In this document: one piece after another, positions 9,260-17,862 of the stretch
Layout of the letters: each line of letters opens with the position of its first letter
Position numbering within the stretch: position 1 is the first letter of the stretch
NCBI RefSeq assembly: GCF_021462825.1
Contig: NZ_JAKEEB010000007.1
Coordinates: 1-64,000 of the forward strand
Source of the DNA: Streptomyces glomeratus
Lineage (GTDB): Bacteria > Actinomycetota > Actinomycetes > Streptomycetales > Streptomycetaceae
Length of the DNA stretch: 64,000 nucleotides
Direction of reading: 5' to 3'
Program-made: the position numbers and the translations under genes
Notes under the pieces: generated by a model
Seen by the model: only the letters and a program-made list of their open reading frames with translations
What the model was told of the DNA's origin: nothing
The model's database searches: none

Positions 9260-11389
9260 TCAGCCGCGCAGGTTCACCAGGAGCGGGGGCGCGTTCTCGC
9301 CCTCCACGTTCGTCAGGGACAGCACCGCGTGCCCCGGCGGCACGGCGTGCGCCAGCTCCGACGCGGACCACCGTTCCCGCTCGACCTGGCGGACGGTCAC
9401 GGCGCGCGCGGTCGGCGCATGGCCGGTGATCACCCGGCGCAGCATGTGCAGGGCCTTGCCCGCGGGAGTCTCCGCGATGATCTGCCGGTCGGTGACGTCC
9501 CGGGCCTCGATCCACTCCTTGCCCCACACCTCGGCGAAGTCCTGCCCGTCCCAGGGGGTGAGCCCGGACAGCGCCATCCGGCACCCGGTGGCGCCGAGCA
9601 GCGGCCCGCGCAGCGGCCGGGGCACGTCGTCGAGGGTGCGCAGGGTGAGGACGACCCCGGCGTGCGCGGACCGCAGCCGCTGGATGGCGCGGACGGCTTC
9701 CGGGGTCACCACGCCGGTCGCGTCGTCGAGCACCATGCATGCGAACAGCGACCGGTCCTCGCGCACCGCGACGCTGGCCGTGAACTGGGCGAGCACCAGC
9801 CGGGCGAGGATGCGCGAGGCATCGGCGTGGCCGCGCTCGGGCAGGTCGATGCGGACCCGCACCGGGTGGTCGAGGGCGCGCAGCGAGAAGGGCCGGGACT
9901 GCCCGGAGGTGTCGAAGAAGGTCGCGAAGGCGGGCCGGTCGAGCAGCGCGACCCGGTCGGCGAGGACACCGCCCACGTCACCGGGATGCCGCGACTGCCG
10001 CTCCCGCGCGTCGAGCTCCCGCAGCAGCGAGTCCCGCCCGGAGTCCTCCAGCGCCTTGCGCAGTGCCGTGAGCGGGCCGGGCGCGCCCTCGAGGAGCTGC
10101 CGCAGCTCGGGCACCGAGGGGAAGCGGCCGTGGACGGCCCGGTACGGCCCGAGGAGCTGGGCGAGAACGGTGGCGGAGCGGCGGCTGTCGCCGCCGGGCT
10201 GGGGGTCGGCGAGGTCGCCCACGAGGGCCTCGGCGAGCACGGCCGCCGCCTCGTCCGGGTCGGTGGTCCCGCCGTACAGGTCCAGGTCGAAGTCCGATTC
10301 GGGATGACCGATGCGTACGACGACGTCGTAGGCGTCCACCGGGCCGAGACCGGCACCGGCCGCGCCGACGACGACCACGGCGGCCCGCCCGGCGAGGGCG
10401 TGCAGGCACAGCGACTCGGCGAGCGGCCGGACCACCGATCCGGTCTTGCCGGAGCCGGCCGGCCCGACCGCGACCAGTGAGGTGCCGAGCAGGTCGGGGC
10501 CGAGGCCGAGGCCGGTGCCGCGGTAGCCGTAGGGGTTGCGCGGGTCGTCGACCGTGGTGCCGAGCCGCACCTGCCCGGTGATCAGGTCGTGCCGGGCGAG
10601 CCGGGTGGGCAGGTCCCGTGCCCCGGAAGGGTGCAGACAGGCGGCGGCGCCGTCGGCGAGGACGGTGCCGGTGAACGTGGCCAGGCTGTGCCGGCCGTTC
10701 AGGACCCCCTGCCAGGCGCGTGCGATCCGGGCGTGGTCGACGTCCCGCATGAGCCCGGCGCGCGCCTCGGCGGCGAGGCGGTCGGCGGCGTCATGGGCGC
10801 CCGCGGCCCGGAGCTGGTTCCACTGGGCGGGGTCCTCCTCGGGGGCGGGCGGGGCCTGCTCGGGCTCGCGGCGCTTCAGGCGGGGCGCCAGGAAGCGGCG
10901 CCACACCTCGCCCCAGCGGCCGAGCCGGCCCACCGCCAGCATGATCCCGACCACGACGAGCAGGTCGTAGCCGTCCCAGAGGACGAGGTTGAAGACGTCG
11001 CCGTGGTTGCCGCTCTGACGCCAGGAGTCCGGTGTCAGCAGGTACAGGGGCAGGATCCACCAGTCGCCGAGATAGCCGTTGGACAGCAGGGACCACAGCA
11101 GCCAGCCGGCCAGGAACGCGATCAGCGCGCCGCTCAGCAGCTGCCGGGCGGGGATCTGCTCGGGCTCCTGGTCGGGACGGGGCCGGTAACCGAAGCGCCA
11201 GATGCCCGGTGCGGCCGCGGGGCGCGGCCCTCGCACCCAGGCGAGGAAGGCGCCGCCGTCCGGCAGGGGGGGCACCCCCGGCGCCACCGAGGGCATCGGC
11301 GGCACCGCGGAGCGTTCCGGCGGCCCCGCCGGACGCGGCACGGGGGTGGCCCGTGTGCCCCGCGCGTCCTGCGTCCCGTCGCTGTTCAT
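9260..11389 (-). CDS. Membrane-anchored FtsK/TraD-like ATPase of unknown function
   Basis: A 709-residue protein. A proline-rich N-terminus is followed by hydrophobic segments at about 80-115 and 135-155, then a P-loop ATPase domain. Walker A is GPAGSGKTGS. A Walker B-like ACMVLDDATG is followed by a sensor-like VVLTLRTLDDVPRP segment. The overall plan resembles coupling ATPases of conjugation (TraD/VirD4) or HerA/FtsK pumps, but no relaxase or transfer gene is near. The Walker B acidic pair is Asp-Asp rather than Asp-Glu. Start: ATG at 11389 with an AGGGGG site upstream; the frame extends to 11422 without support. It sits between pucR and gabT, oppositely oriented to gabT. Function is unknown. 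Confidence 0.7.
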   Translation of the reverse strand: MNSDGTQDARGTRATPVPRPAGPPERSAVPPMPSVAPGVPPLPDGGAFLAWVRGPRPAAAPGIWRFGYRPRPDQEPEQIPARQLLSGALIAFLAGWLLWSLLSNGYLGDWWILPLYLLTPDSWRQSGNHGDVFNLVLWDGYDLLVVVGIMLAVGRLGRWGEVWRRFLAPRLKRREPEQAPPAPEEDPAQWNQLRAAGAHDAADRLAAEARAGLMRDVDHARIARAWQGVLNGRHSLATFTGTVLADGAAACLHPSGARDLPTRLARHDLITGQVRLGTTVDDPRNPYGYRGTGLGLGPDLLGTSLVAVGPAGSGKTGSVVRPLAESLCLHALAGRAAVVVVGAAGAGLGPVDAYDVVVRIGHPESDFDLDLYGGTTDPDEAAAVLAEALVGDLADPQPGGDSRRSATVLAQLLGPYRAVHGRFPSVPELRQLLEGAPGPLTALRKALEDSGRDSLLRELDARERQSRHPGDVGGVLADRVALLDRPAFATFFDTSGQSRPFSLRALDHPVRVRIDLPERGHADASRILARLVLAQFTASVAVREDRSLFACMVLDDATGVVTPEAVRAIQRLRSAHAGVVLTLRTLDDVPRPLRGPLLGATGCRMALSGLTPWDGQDFAEVWGKEWIEARDVTDRQIIAETPAGKALHMLRRVITGHAPTARAVTVRQVERERWSASELAHAVPPGHAVLSLTNVEGENAPPLLVNLRG

Positions 11390-11694
11390 CGCCGTTGCCC
11401 CCTGACCAGCCGCTGCGTCCATCGTCAGCGAGTCAATCTAACGCGCTGCACGGGGAGTTCACCGCACACGGCGCCGGGCCCGCGGCGATGTGTCCCGCTC
11501 CGCTATGTCCACCGCGGACAAGCAGCCGCGCGCAAAGCGCCCACATGGAGCATGCCCACCCCCCACGACCGCATTTAGCCTGCGAGAAAAGAAGGCAAGC
11601 GTCCGAAAAACACCCCCGCCGGAGCCCACCCCCACCGGACCACCGGTGCACCGGAACCCTCCGGTTCGGTTCGCATGATCATCAGGGAGCCCCC
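11390..11694. promoter_or_regulatory. Divergent promoter region of gabT and the ATPase gene
   Basis: No gene is supported in these 305 bases. They must contain promoters in both directions. An inverted repeat ACCGGA-ACCC-TCCGGT (11650-11665) preceded by the palindrome CACCGGTG (11641-11648) lies 30-54 bases before the gabT start and could be an operator. A ribosome site AGGGAG precedes the ATG at 11695. Confidence 0.5.
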
Positions 11695-13029
11695 ATGACC
11701 GCACTTCCGCAGGAGCGCCGCGTCGTCACCGCCATCCCCGGCCCGAAGTCGCAGGAGCTGCAGGCCCGCCGTACCGCCGCGGTCGCGCAGGGCGTGGGCT
11801 CCGTGCTGCCGGTCTTCACCACGCGCGCCGGCGGCGGGATCATCGAGGACGTCGACGGCAACCGTCTGATCGACTTCGGCTCCGGTATCGCCGTGACCTC
11901 GGTCGGCGCCTCCGCCGAGGCCGTCGTACGCCGCGCCTCCGCCCAGCTCGCGGACTTCACCCACACCTGTTTCATGGTCACCCCCTACGAGGGCTATGTG
12001 GCCGTCGCCGAGGCGCTGGCCGAGCTCACGCCGGGTGACCACGCCAAGAAGTCCGCGCTGTTCAACTCGGGCGCCGAGGCCGTCGAGAACGCGGTCAAGA
12101 TCGCCCGCGCCTACACCAAGCGCCAGGCGGTCGTCGTCTTCGACCACGGCTACCACGGCCGTACCAACCTGACGATGGCGCTGACGGCCAAGAACATGCC
12201 GTACAAGCACGGCTTCGGCCCGTTCGCGCCGGAGGTCTACCGCGTGCCGGTGGCCTACGCCTACCGCTGGCCGACCGGCCCGGAGAACGCGGGCCCGGAG
12301 GCCGCCGCGCAGGCCATCGACCAGATCACCAAGCAGGTCGGCCCGGACAACGTGGCCGCGATCATCATCGAGCCGGTGCTCGGCGAGGGTGGCTTCATCG
12401 AGCCGGCCAAGGGCTTCCTGCCCGCGATCCGCCAGTTCGCGACGGACAACGGCATCGTCTTCGTCGCCGACGAGATCCAGTCCGGCTTCTGCCGCACCGG
12501 CCAGTGGTTCGCCTGCGAGGACGAGGGCATCGTCCCGGACCTGATCACCACCGCCAAGGGCATCGCCGGCGGTCTGCCGCTGGCCGCCGTGACCGGCCGC
12601 GCCGAGATCATGGACGCCGCGCACGCGGGAGGCCTGGGCGGCACTTACGGCGGCAACCCGGTCGCCTGCGCGGGTGCGCTCGGCGCGATCGAGACGATGA
12701 AGGAGCTCGACCTCAACGCCCGCGCGAAGGAGATCGAGGCGACCATGAAGGCCCGCCTCACGGCGATGGCCGAGAAGTTCGACGTGATCGGCGACATCCG
12801 CGGCCGCGGCGCGATGATCGCGATCGAGCTGGTCAAGGACCGCACCACCAAGGAGCCGAACCCGGAGGCGACCGCCGCGCTCGCCAAGGCCTGCCACCAG
12901 GAGGGCCTGCTGATCCTGACCTGTGGCACCTACGGCAACGTGCTGCGTTTCCTGCCGCCGCTCGTCATCGGCCAGGACCTGCTGAACGAGGGTCTGGACA
13001 TCATCGAGCAGGCGTTCACGCGCATCTGA
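11695..13029 (+). CDS. gabT: 4-aminobutyrate (GABA) aminotransferase
   Basis: A 444-residue fold-type I PLP enzyme of the class III aminotransferases that moves the amino group of GABA to 2-oxoglutarate, giving succinate semialdehyde and glutamate. Motifs: FNSGAEAVENAVKIAR, HGYHGRTNLTM, the cofactor aspartate in FVADEIQSGFCRTG, Schiff-base lysine Lys288 in TTAKGIAGGLPLA, then GGTYGGNPVACAGAL. Length and motifs match actinobacterial GabT closely. Start: ATG at 11695 with AGGGAG upstream; the open frame further upstream is non-coding. It ends at a hairpin, so it is likely monocistronic. It is the central step that joins the putrescine and GABA genes of this region. Confidence 0.94.
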   Translation: MTALPQERRVVTAIPGPKSQELQARRTAAVAQGVGSVLPVFTTRAGGGIIEDVDGNRLIDFGSGIAVTSVGASAEAVVRRASAQLADFTHTCFMVTPYEGYVAVAEALAELTPGDHAKKSALFNSGAEAVENAVKIARAYTKRQAVVVFDHGYHGRTNLTMALTAKNMPYKHGFGPFAPEVYRVPVAYAYRWPTGPENAGPEAAAQAIDQITKQVGPDNVAAIIIEPVLGEGGFIEPAKGFLPAIRQFATDNGIVFVADEIQSGFCRTGQWFACEDEGIVPDLITTAKGIAGGLPLAAVTGRAEIMDAAHAGGLGGTYGGNPVACAGALGAIETMKELDLNARAKEIEATMKARLTAMAEKFDVIGDIRGRGAMIAIELVKDRTTKEPNPEATAALAKACHQEGLLILTCGTYGNVLRFLPPLVIGQDLLNEGLDIIEQAFTRI

Positions 13030-13033
13030 TTCC

Positions 13034-13055
13034 GACCGCCGGAGCACCGGCGGTC
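13034..13055. terminator. Terminator after gabT
   Basis: Perfect 9-bp stem (13034-13042 with 13047-13055) and four-base loop, five bases past the gabT stop. Apart from the dyad at 13131-13153, nothing else is recognised in 13056-13420. Confidence 0.65.
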
Positions 13056-13130
13056 AGAGGGTGTGAAGAAGGTGTGGGAGGTGGATGGCGGGACGCGAAT
13101 CCGGCTGTCGGAACGGATTTTCCTGCCGTA

Positions 13131-13153
13131 GTTTCTCAGGAGATGAGAGAAAC
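13131..13153. repeat. AT-richer inverted repeat between gabT and PAP2 gene
   Basis: GTTTCTC (13131-13137) and GAGAAAC (13147-13153) form a perfect 7-bp dyad with a nine-base spacer. It is notably AT-rich for this genome. It may be an operator for the downstream phosphatase gene or part of a small transcript; no partner protein is known. Confidence 0.4.
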
Positions 13154-13420
13154 ACCCCGCTCACAGGGGACTGTGGGCGGCACCGGGCCGTGGCCTCCCC
13201 AGCTTCGACCCGGTCGTGCCCTCGCGCACAGCCCGGAGCCTCCAGCTTCGGATCTCCTCACGATCGGACGGCCGCACGCCCCACACCCCCCGGGGCGGGC
13301 GGCACCCGATCCGGCCGGCCGCCTCCGAACCACCCCCCCGGTTCCGAGGCGGCCGACCTGCGTTTCGCGGCGAGAACCCCGCCCGCACCCGCGGCAGCCC
13401 GTGCCTGCGAAGCTGTGCCC

Positions 13421-14104
13421 GTGTCGACCCCCCGAGCGCAGGTCCCCGGACGCGCACCGCACCCGTCCGGCGGCAGGCCGCGTGTTCCGGCGCGGCCGGC
13501 CCTGGTGGCGGCCGCCGCGGGCTTTCTCTTCCTCCTGATCACCTGGCAGGTCGTGGCCCACGGGCCCCTCGCACGGGTGGACAAGCGGATCGGCGGGGCC
13601 GCCGTCCGTCCGGACCGCGTCTCGGGACTGCTCGCGGATCTGGGGAACATCGCGGTCGCCGTGCCCGTCCTGGCGGTCGTCCTCGGGTACGCGGCCCTGC
13701 GCGCCCGGCGCGCGGGAACGCACCGGTGGTGGCTGCCCGCCGTCGCCGCGGCCGGCCTCATGGCGGTCCTGCCGGCGCTGATCGTCCCGCTGAAGGAGGC
13801 CATCGCCCGTCCGGGCCCACCGGTCATGGGCTCGGCGACGGGCTTCTACCCCTCGGGGCACACCGCCACGGCAGCGCTCGCCTATGGCGCGGCGGCCCTG
13901 GTGCTGCGGCCGTGGCTGACCACCGCGTACGCCCGCCGCGGGCTCCTCGCGGTCTGCGCGGTGCTCCAACTAGGCGTCGCCTACGGCCTGGTCCGCCATG
14001 GATACCACTGGCCCCTGGACGTGGTGGGCAGTTGGTGCCTGTGCGCGGTGCCGCTCTGCGCGCTGCGGCTCCTCCTCGGCCTCCTGCCGGGCGCCCGCCG
14101 CTGA
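13421..14104 (+). CDS. PAP2-family membrane phosphatase
   Basis: A 227-residue integral membrane phosphatase of the type-2 phosphatidic acid / undecaprenyl pyrophosphate phosphatase superfamily. The three signature motifs are present in order: KEAIARPGP (motif 1), FYPSGHTATAALAYG (motif 2, catalytic histidine) and RHGYHWPLDVVGSW (motif 3). Six hydrophobic segments are visible. The active site would face outside, acting on lipid phosphates. Start: a GTG at 13421 opens the frame just ahead of the first membrane segment; the longer frame from 13085 has no coding character. The ribosome site is weak. Confidence 0.85.
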   Translation: MSTPRAQVPGRAPHPSGGRPRVPARPALVAAAAGFLFLLITWQVVAHGPLARVDKRIGGAAVRPDRVSGLLADLGNIAVAVPVLAVVLGYAALRARRAGTHRWWLPAVAAAGLMAVLPALIVPLKEAIARPGPPVMGSATGFYPSGHTATAALAYGAAALVLRPWLTTAYARRGLLAVCAVLQLGVAYGLVRHGYHWPLDVVGSWCLCAVPLCALRLLLGLLPGARR

Positions 14105-14109
14105 CGGTT

Positions 14110-14462
14110 CCTCATCAGCGGCCCGGTCGCCCTCCGCCGCCGATCGAGGGGCCAACGCTCCGCGTCCGTGTCCGCCGGACCGGCGGCGGCCAGTGCGAGG
14201 TTGTGCGCCAGGCGTTCCGGGGTGAGCAGGGCCGCGGTCCGCTCGTCGGTGGAGAGCTCCGCGGTCACGAGGCCCTCGAGCCGGCTCCGGACCCCCTCGA
14301 CCTCACGGCGCAGGGCGTGGCTGGCCGCCGTTGGTTCGACGAGGGACGCGCGCTTGTCGGTCGGCCAGGGCCGGCGGCGGACGAGTCCGGCCTGCTCCAG
14401 GCGCTGGACGGTACGGGTCATGGTGGCGGCGTCGGAGTCCAGCAGTCGCACCAGCCAACCCC
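14110..14462 (-). pseudogene. Remnant of a MarR-family regulator
   Basis: On the reverse strand this stretch encodes a recognisable MarR winged-helix segment: LLDSDAATMTRTVQRLEQAG then LVRRRPWPTDKRASLVEPT, and a C-terminal helical part with LSTDERTAAL. The N-terminal dimerisation helices are missing: upstream of LLDSDAAT the frame enters unrelated sequence. No stop codon ends the frame before it passes antisense through the neighbouring phosphatase gene. A truncated, inactive gene is the best reading. It touches another fragment at 14480-14570, so this interval looks like a deletion scar. Confidence 0.65.
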
Positions 14463-14479
14463 GGCCTGCCCCGGCGTCC

Positions 14480-14570
14480 GGCCGCCGGCGATCCGTTCGA
14501 CACCCCGGACCCGGCCACCTTCTACGGCGGCGACCACCGCGGCTACACCGGCTACCCCACCCTGGACTGA
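14480..14570 (+). pseudogene. 3' end of an unidentified gene
   Basis: The forward strand encodes about 29 residues ending in DPFDTPDPATFYGGDHRGYT, then GYPTLD and a TGA stop at 14570. Nearly every third codon base is G or C, as in real genes here. The preceding frame has no such pattern and runs antisense to the MarR remnant. I do not recognise the protein. It is most likely the surviving tail of a gene lost when the MarR gene was truncated. Confidence 0.5.
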
Positions 14571-14582
14571 TCGACGACCGAC

Positions 14583-14612
14583 CGGGCACGGCCCGATTTC
14601 GGGCCGTGCCCG
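14583..14612. terminator. Terminator between remnants and the FAD oxidoreductase operon
   Basis: Perfect 13-bp stem (14583-14595 with 14600-14612) and an ATTT loop. It lies 64 bases past the stop of the reverse-strand oxidoreductase and 12 bases past the forward gene tail, so it could serve both directions. Confidence 0.75.
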
Positions 14613-14675
14613 CGGCGACCGGCCGGTGGCCCCGGAAGGGACCGGTGCAATCCGGCCGCCCGCCGGACCCCGGGT

Positions 14676-16094
14676 TCAGCTGTCGAAGCCCAGCCCCAGC
14701 CGGTCCATCGTTCTCAGCCACAGGTTGCGCCGTCCTCCATGGGCGTCGGCCCGGGCCAGCGACCACTTGGTGAGCGCGATGCCCGTCCAGGCGAAGGGCT
14801 CCGGCGGGAAGGGCAGCGGCTTCTTGCGGACCATCTCCAGCTCGGTCCGTTCCGTGCGCTCCCCCGCCAGCAGGTCCAGCATCACCTCCGCGCCGAAGCG
14901 GGTGGCACCCACCCCGAGCCCCGTGTAACCCGCCGCATAGGCCACCTTGCCGTGGTGGGCCGTCCCGAAGAACGCCGAGAAGCGCGAGCAGGTGTCGATC
15001 GCGCCGCCCCACGCATGGGTGAAGCGGATGCCCTCCAGCTGCGGGAAGCAGGTGAAGAAGTGCCCCGCGAGCTTGGCGTACGTCTCGGGACGGTCGTCGT
15101 ACTCGGCGCGCACCCGGCCGCCGTACGGGTAGATGGCGTCGTAGCCGCCCCACAGGATGCGGTTGTCGGCCGAGAGCCGGAAGTAGTGGAACTGGTTCGC
15201 GGAGTCGCCGAGTCCCTGGCGGTTCCTCCAGCCGACCGACGCCAGCTGCTCGTCGGTGAGCGGCTCGGTCATCAGCGCGTAGTCGTAGACCGGGACGGTG
15301 TACGAGCGCACGCGCCGCACCAGGCTGGGGAAGATGTTCGTGCCGAGCGCGACCCGGCGCGCGCGGACCTGCCCGTACGGGGTGCCTACGGTCATGCCGG
15401 CGCCGTACGGCCGCAGGCTGAGCGCGGGCGTGTGCTCGTAGACCCGCACGCCCAGCCGGAGGCAGGCGCGCTTGAGGCCCCAGGCGAGCTTGGCGGGATG
15501 CAGCATGGCCACGCCCCGGCGGTCGTACAGCCCGGCGAGGAAGGTCGGCGAGCCGACCTGCTCCCGTACCGCCTCCGCGTCCAGGAACTCGGTGCCCTCG
15601 GCGAGGCCCCGGCGCTCCATCTCGTCGTACCAGTCGCGCAGTTCCCACGCCTGGTACGTCTCGGTGGCGACGTCGATCTCGCCGGTGCGCTCGAATTCGC
15701 AGTCGAGGTCGTGGCGGGCGACCGCCTTCTCGATCTCGTCCAGGTTGCGGGCGCCCAGCTCCTGGAGCTTGTGGATCTCGTCCGGCCAGCGGGCGAGCCC
15801 GTTGGCCAGGCCGTGGGTGAGGGAGGCGGCGCAGAAGCCTCCGTTGCGGCCGGAGGCGGCCCAGCCCGCCTCGCGGCCCTCCACCAGCACCACATCCCGC
15901 TGCGGGTCGCGCTCCTTGGCGATGAGCGCGGTCCACAGTCCGCTGTAGCCGCCGCCGACGACCAGCAGGTCGCAGGTGTCGTCGCCGGTGAGAGCGGGCT
16001 CGGGGTGGGGCTTGCCGGGGTCTTCCAGCCAGTACGGGACCGGCTGTGCTTCGGAAAGAGATGTGGTCCAACGGGTCATGGCGCTTGGGGCCAT
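14676..16094 (-). CDS. FAD-dependent oxidoreductase, PuuB-like (gamma-glutamylputrescine or amine oxidase)
   Basis: A 472-residue flavoprotein of the DAO/PuuB family. The dinucleotide-binding motif is VVGGGYSGLWTA near residue 47, followed by GWAASGRNGGFCAASLTHG, typical of gamma-glutamylputrescine oxidase. The C-terminal FAD segment is AAGYTGLGVGATRFGAEV. It is the last gene of a six-gene reverse-strand operon (aldehyde dehydrogenase, potD, potA, potB, potC, this gene), 37 bases after potC. Oxidation of imported or gamma-glutamylated polyamines to aldehydes is therefore the likely job. The exact substrate is inferred from context. Start: ATG at 16094 with GGGAG eight bases upstream. Confidence 0.86.
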   Translation of the reverse strand: MAPSAMTRWTTSLSEAQPVPYWLEDPGKPHPEPALTGDDTCDLLVVGGGYSGLWTALIAKERDPQRDVVLVEGREAGWAASGRNGGFCAASLTHGLANGLARWPDEIHKLQELGARNLDEIEKAVARHDLDCEFERTGEIDVATETYQAWELRDWYDEMERRGLAEGTEFLDAEAVREQVGSPTFLAGLYDRRGVAMLHPAKLAWGLKRACLRLGVRVYEHTPALSLRPYGAGMTVGTPYGQVRARRVALGTNIFPSLVRRVRSYTVPVYDYALMTEPLTDEQLASVGWRNRQGLGDSANQFHYFRLSADNRILWGGYDAIYPYGGRVRAEYDDRPETYAKLAGHFFTCFPQLEGIRFTHAWGGAIDTCSRFSAFFGTAHHGKVAYAAGYTGLGVGATRFGAEVMLDLLAGERTERTELEMVRKKPLPFPPEPFAWTGIALTKWSLARADAHGGRRNLWLRTMDRLGLGFDS

Positions 16095-16131
16095 GATTTC
16101 AACTCCCTACCAGTGCATTACACGGAGCGCT

Positions 16132-16932
16132 TTATGCCTTCCGGCGGTTCCGGCGATTACCGATGACCATGGAGGCCAGGACGAACAGTACGGCGACGAT
16201 GAACATGGCCGTACCGATGACATTGATCTGAACGGGCGTTCCGCGCTGTGCCGAGCCCCAGACGAACATGGGGAAGGTGACGGTCGAACCCGCATTGAAA
16301 TTGGTGATGATGAAATCGTCGAAGGAGAGCGCGAAGGCGAGCAGCGCGCCCGCGGCGATTCCGGGTGCCGCGATGGGCAGAGTGACCCGCAGGAAGGTCT
16401 GCGCCGGACCGGCGTAGAGGTCCTGGGCCGCCTGCTCCAGGCGCGGGTCCATCGACATCACACGCGCCTTGACCGCGGTGACGACGAAGCTGAGGCAGAA
16501 CATGATGTGGGCGATCAGGATCGTCCAGAAGCCGAGCTGCGCGCCCATGTTGAGGAACAGGGTGAGCAGCGAGGCCGCCATGACGACCTCGGGCATCGCC
16601 ATCGGCAGGAAGATCAGCGAGTTGACTGCGCCGCGTGCGCGGAAGCGATAGCGCACCAGCGCGAACGCGATCATCGTGCCCAGGATGGTGGCGCCGAGCG
16701 TCGCCCACACCGCGATCTGGAGGCTGACCGACAGCGAGCCGCACATGTCGGCGACGCCGCACGGGTCCTTCCAGGCGTCCGTGGAGAACTGCTGCCACTC
16801 GTAGTTGAAGCGCCCCTTCGGCTTGTTGAAGGAGAACACCGTGACGATGACGTTCGGCAGCAGGAGATATCCGAGCGTGAGCAGTCCCGCGAGGACGACG
16901 AGATTGCGCTTGAGCCAGTGTACGAAGGCCAT
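16132..16932 (-). CDS. potC: Polyamine ABC transporter permease, PotC type
   Basis: A 266-residue inner-membrane permease with six hydrophobic segments and the EAA loop (MDPRLEQAAQDLYAGPAQTFLRV) that docks on the ATPase. The N-terminus (LLPNVIVTVFSFNKPKGRFNYEW) and the AFALSFDDFIITNF segment are characteristic of PotC/PotI. Its ATG follows the potB stop TAA without a gap, so translation is probably coupled. It forms the import channel with PotB. Confidence 0.92.
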   Translation of the reverse strand: MAFVHWLKRNLVVLAGLLTLGYLLLPNVIVTVFSFNKPKGRFNYEWQQFSTDAWKDPCGVADMCGSLSVSLQIAVWATLGATILGTMIAFALVRYRFRARGAVNSLIFLPMAMPEVVMAASLLTLFLNMGAQLGFWTILIAHIMFCLSFVVTAVKARVMSMDPRLEQAAQDLYAGPAQTFLRVTLPIAAPGIAAGALLAFALSFDDFIITNFNAGSTVTFPMFVWGSAQRGTPVQINVIGTAMFIVAVLFVLASMVIGNRRNRRKA

Positions 16933-17862
16933 TTAGACCAGATCCTCCGTCCCGGACCTGCGAATGTAGAGCGTGACCATGATGAGGATCGCGGCCATGA
17001 GGATGAAGGAGAGCGCCGCGGCCGTCGGATAGTCCAGGATCCGCAGGAACTGCGTCTGGATGACGTTTCCGACCATGCGGGTGTCCGTGGAGCCGAGCAG
17101 ATCGGCGTTGACGTAGTCACCGGCCGCCGGGATGAAGGTCAGCAGCGTGCCGGAGACGACGCCCGGCATCGAGAGCGGGAAGGTGACCTTCCGGAAGGTC
17201 GTGAACGGCTTGGCGTACAGGTCGCCCGCCGCCTCGTGGAGGCGTCCGTCGATGCGCTCCAGCGAGGTGTACAGCGGCAGGATCATGAAGGGCAGGAAGT
17301 TGTACGTCAGACCGCACACCACCGCGAGCGGGGTGGCGAGGACGCGGTCGCCCTGGGTCCAGCCGAGCCAGTTGGTGACGTCCAGGACGTGCAGGGTGTT
17401 CAGGGCGCCGACGACCGGGCCCGAGTCCGCGAGGATCGTCTTCCAGGCGAGGGTGCGGATCAGGAAGCTGGTGAAGAACGGGGCGATCACCAGGACCATG
17501 ATGAGATTGCGCCAGCGGCCCGCGCGGAAGGCGATCAGGTACGCGAGCGGGTAGCCGAGCAGCAGGCACAGCAGGGTCGCGGCGGCCGCGTAGAGGACCG
17601 AACGGACGAACTGCGGCCAGTACTCGCCGAGCGCGTCCCAGTAGGTCGCGAAGTGCCAGGTGACCTTGTAACCCTGTTCCAGGGAACCGGTCTGCACGGA
17701 CGTGGACGCCTGGTAGATCATCGGCAGCGCGAAGAAGACGACCAGCCAGAGGATGCCGGGCAGCAGCAGCCAGTACGGCGTGAGGCGGCCCCTTCTGCGC
17801 GGGGGCTTCTTCTCGGGGGCGGTGGGCGCGAGCGGTGGCGGCGCCTCGGTGACGGCACTCAT
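16933..17862 (-). CDS. potB: Polyamine ABC transporter permease, PotB type
   Basis: A 309-residue permease with six membrane segments. A proline-rich and basic cytoplasmic tail precedes the first segment (YWLLLPGILWLVVFFALPMI). The EAA loop is DGRLHEAAGDLYAKPFTTF, and the segment LLTFIPAAGDYVNADLLG is typical of PotB/PotH. The start codon shares one base with the potA stop (TGATG). It pairs with the adjacent PotC. Confidence 0.92.
   Translation of the reverse strand: MSAVTEAPPPLAPTAPEKKPPRRRGRLTPYWLLLPGILWLVVFFALPMIYQASTSVQTGSLEQGYKVTWHFATYWDALGEYWPQFVRSVLYAAAATLLCLLLGYPLAYLIAFRAGRWRNLIMVLVIAPFFTSFLIRTLAWKTILADSGPVVGALNTLHVLDVTNWLGWTQGDRVLATPLAVVCGLTYNFLPFMILPLYTSLERIDGRLHEAAGDLYAKPFTTFRKVTFPLSMPGVVSGTLLTFIPAAGDYVNADLLGSTDTRMVGNVIQTQFLRILDYPTAAALSFILMAAILIMVTLYIRRSGTEDLV

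Noticed and set aside
11032..11694. In-frame upstream extension of gabT to 11032.
   Set aside because: It would overlap the opposite ATPase gene, lacks coding pattern, and a good ribosome site precedes the ATG at 11695.
14110..14462. An intact MarR regulator gene.
   Set aside because: The N-terminal dimerisation helices are missing and no proper stop ends the frame.
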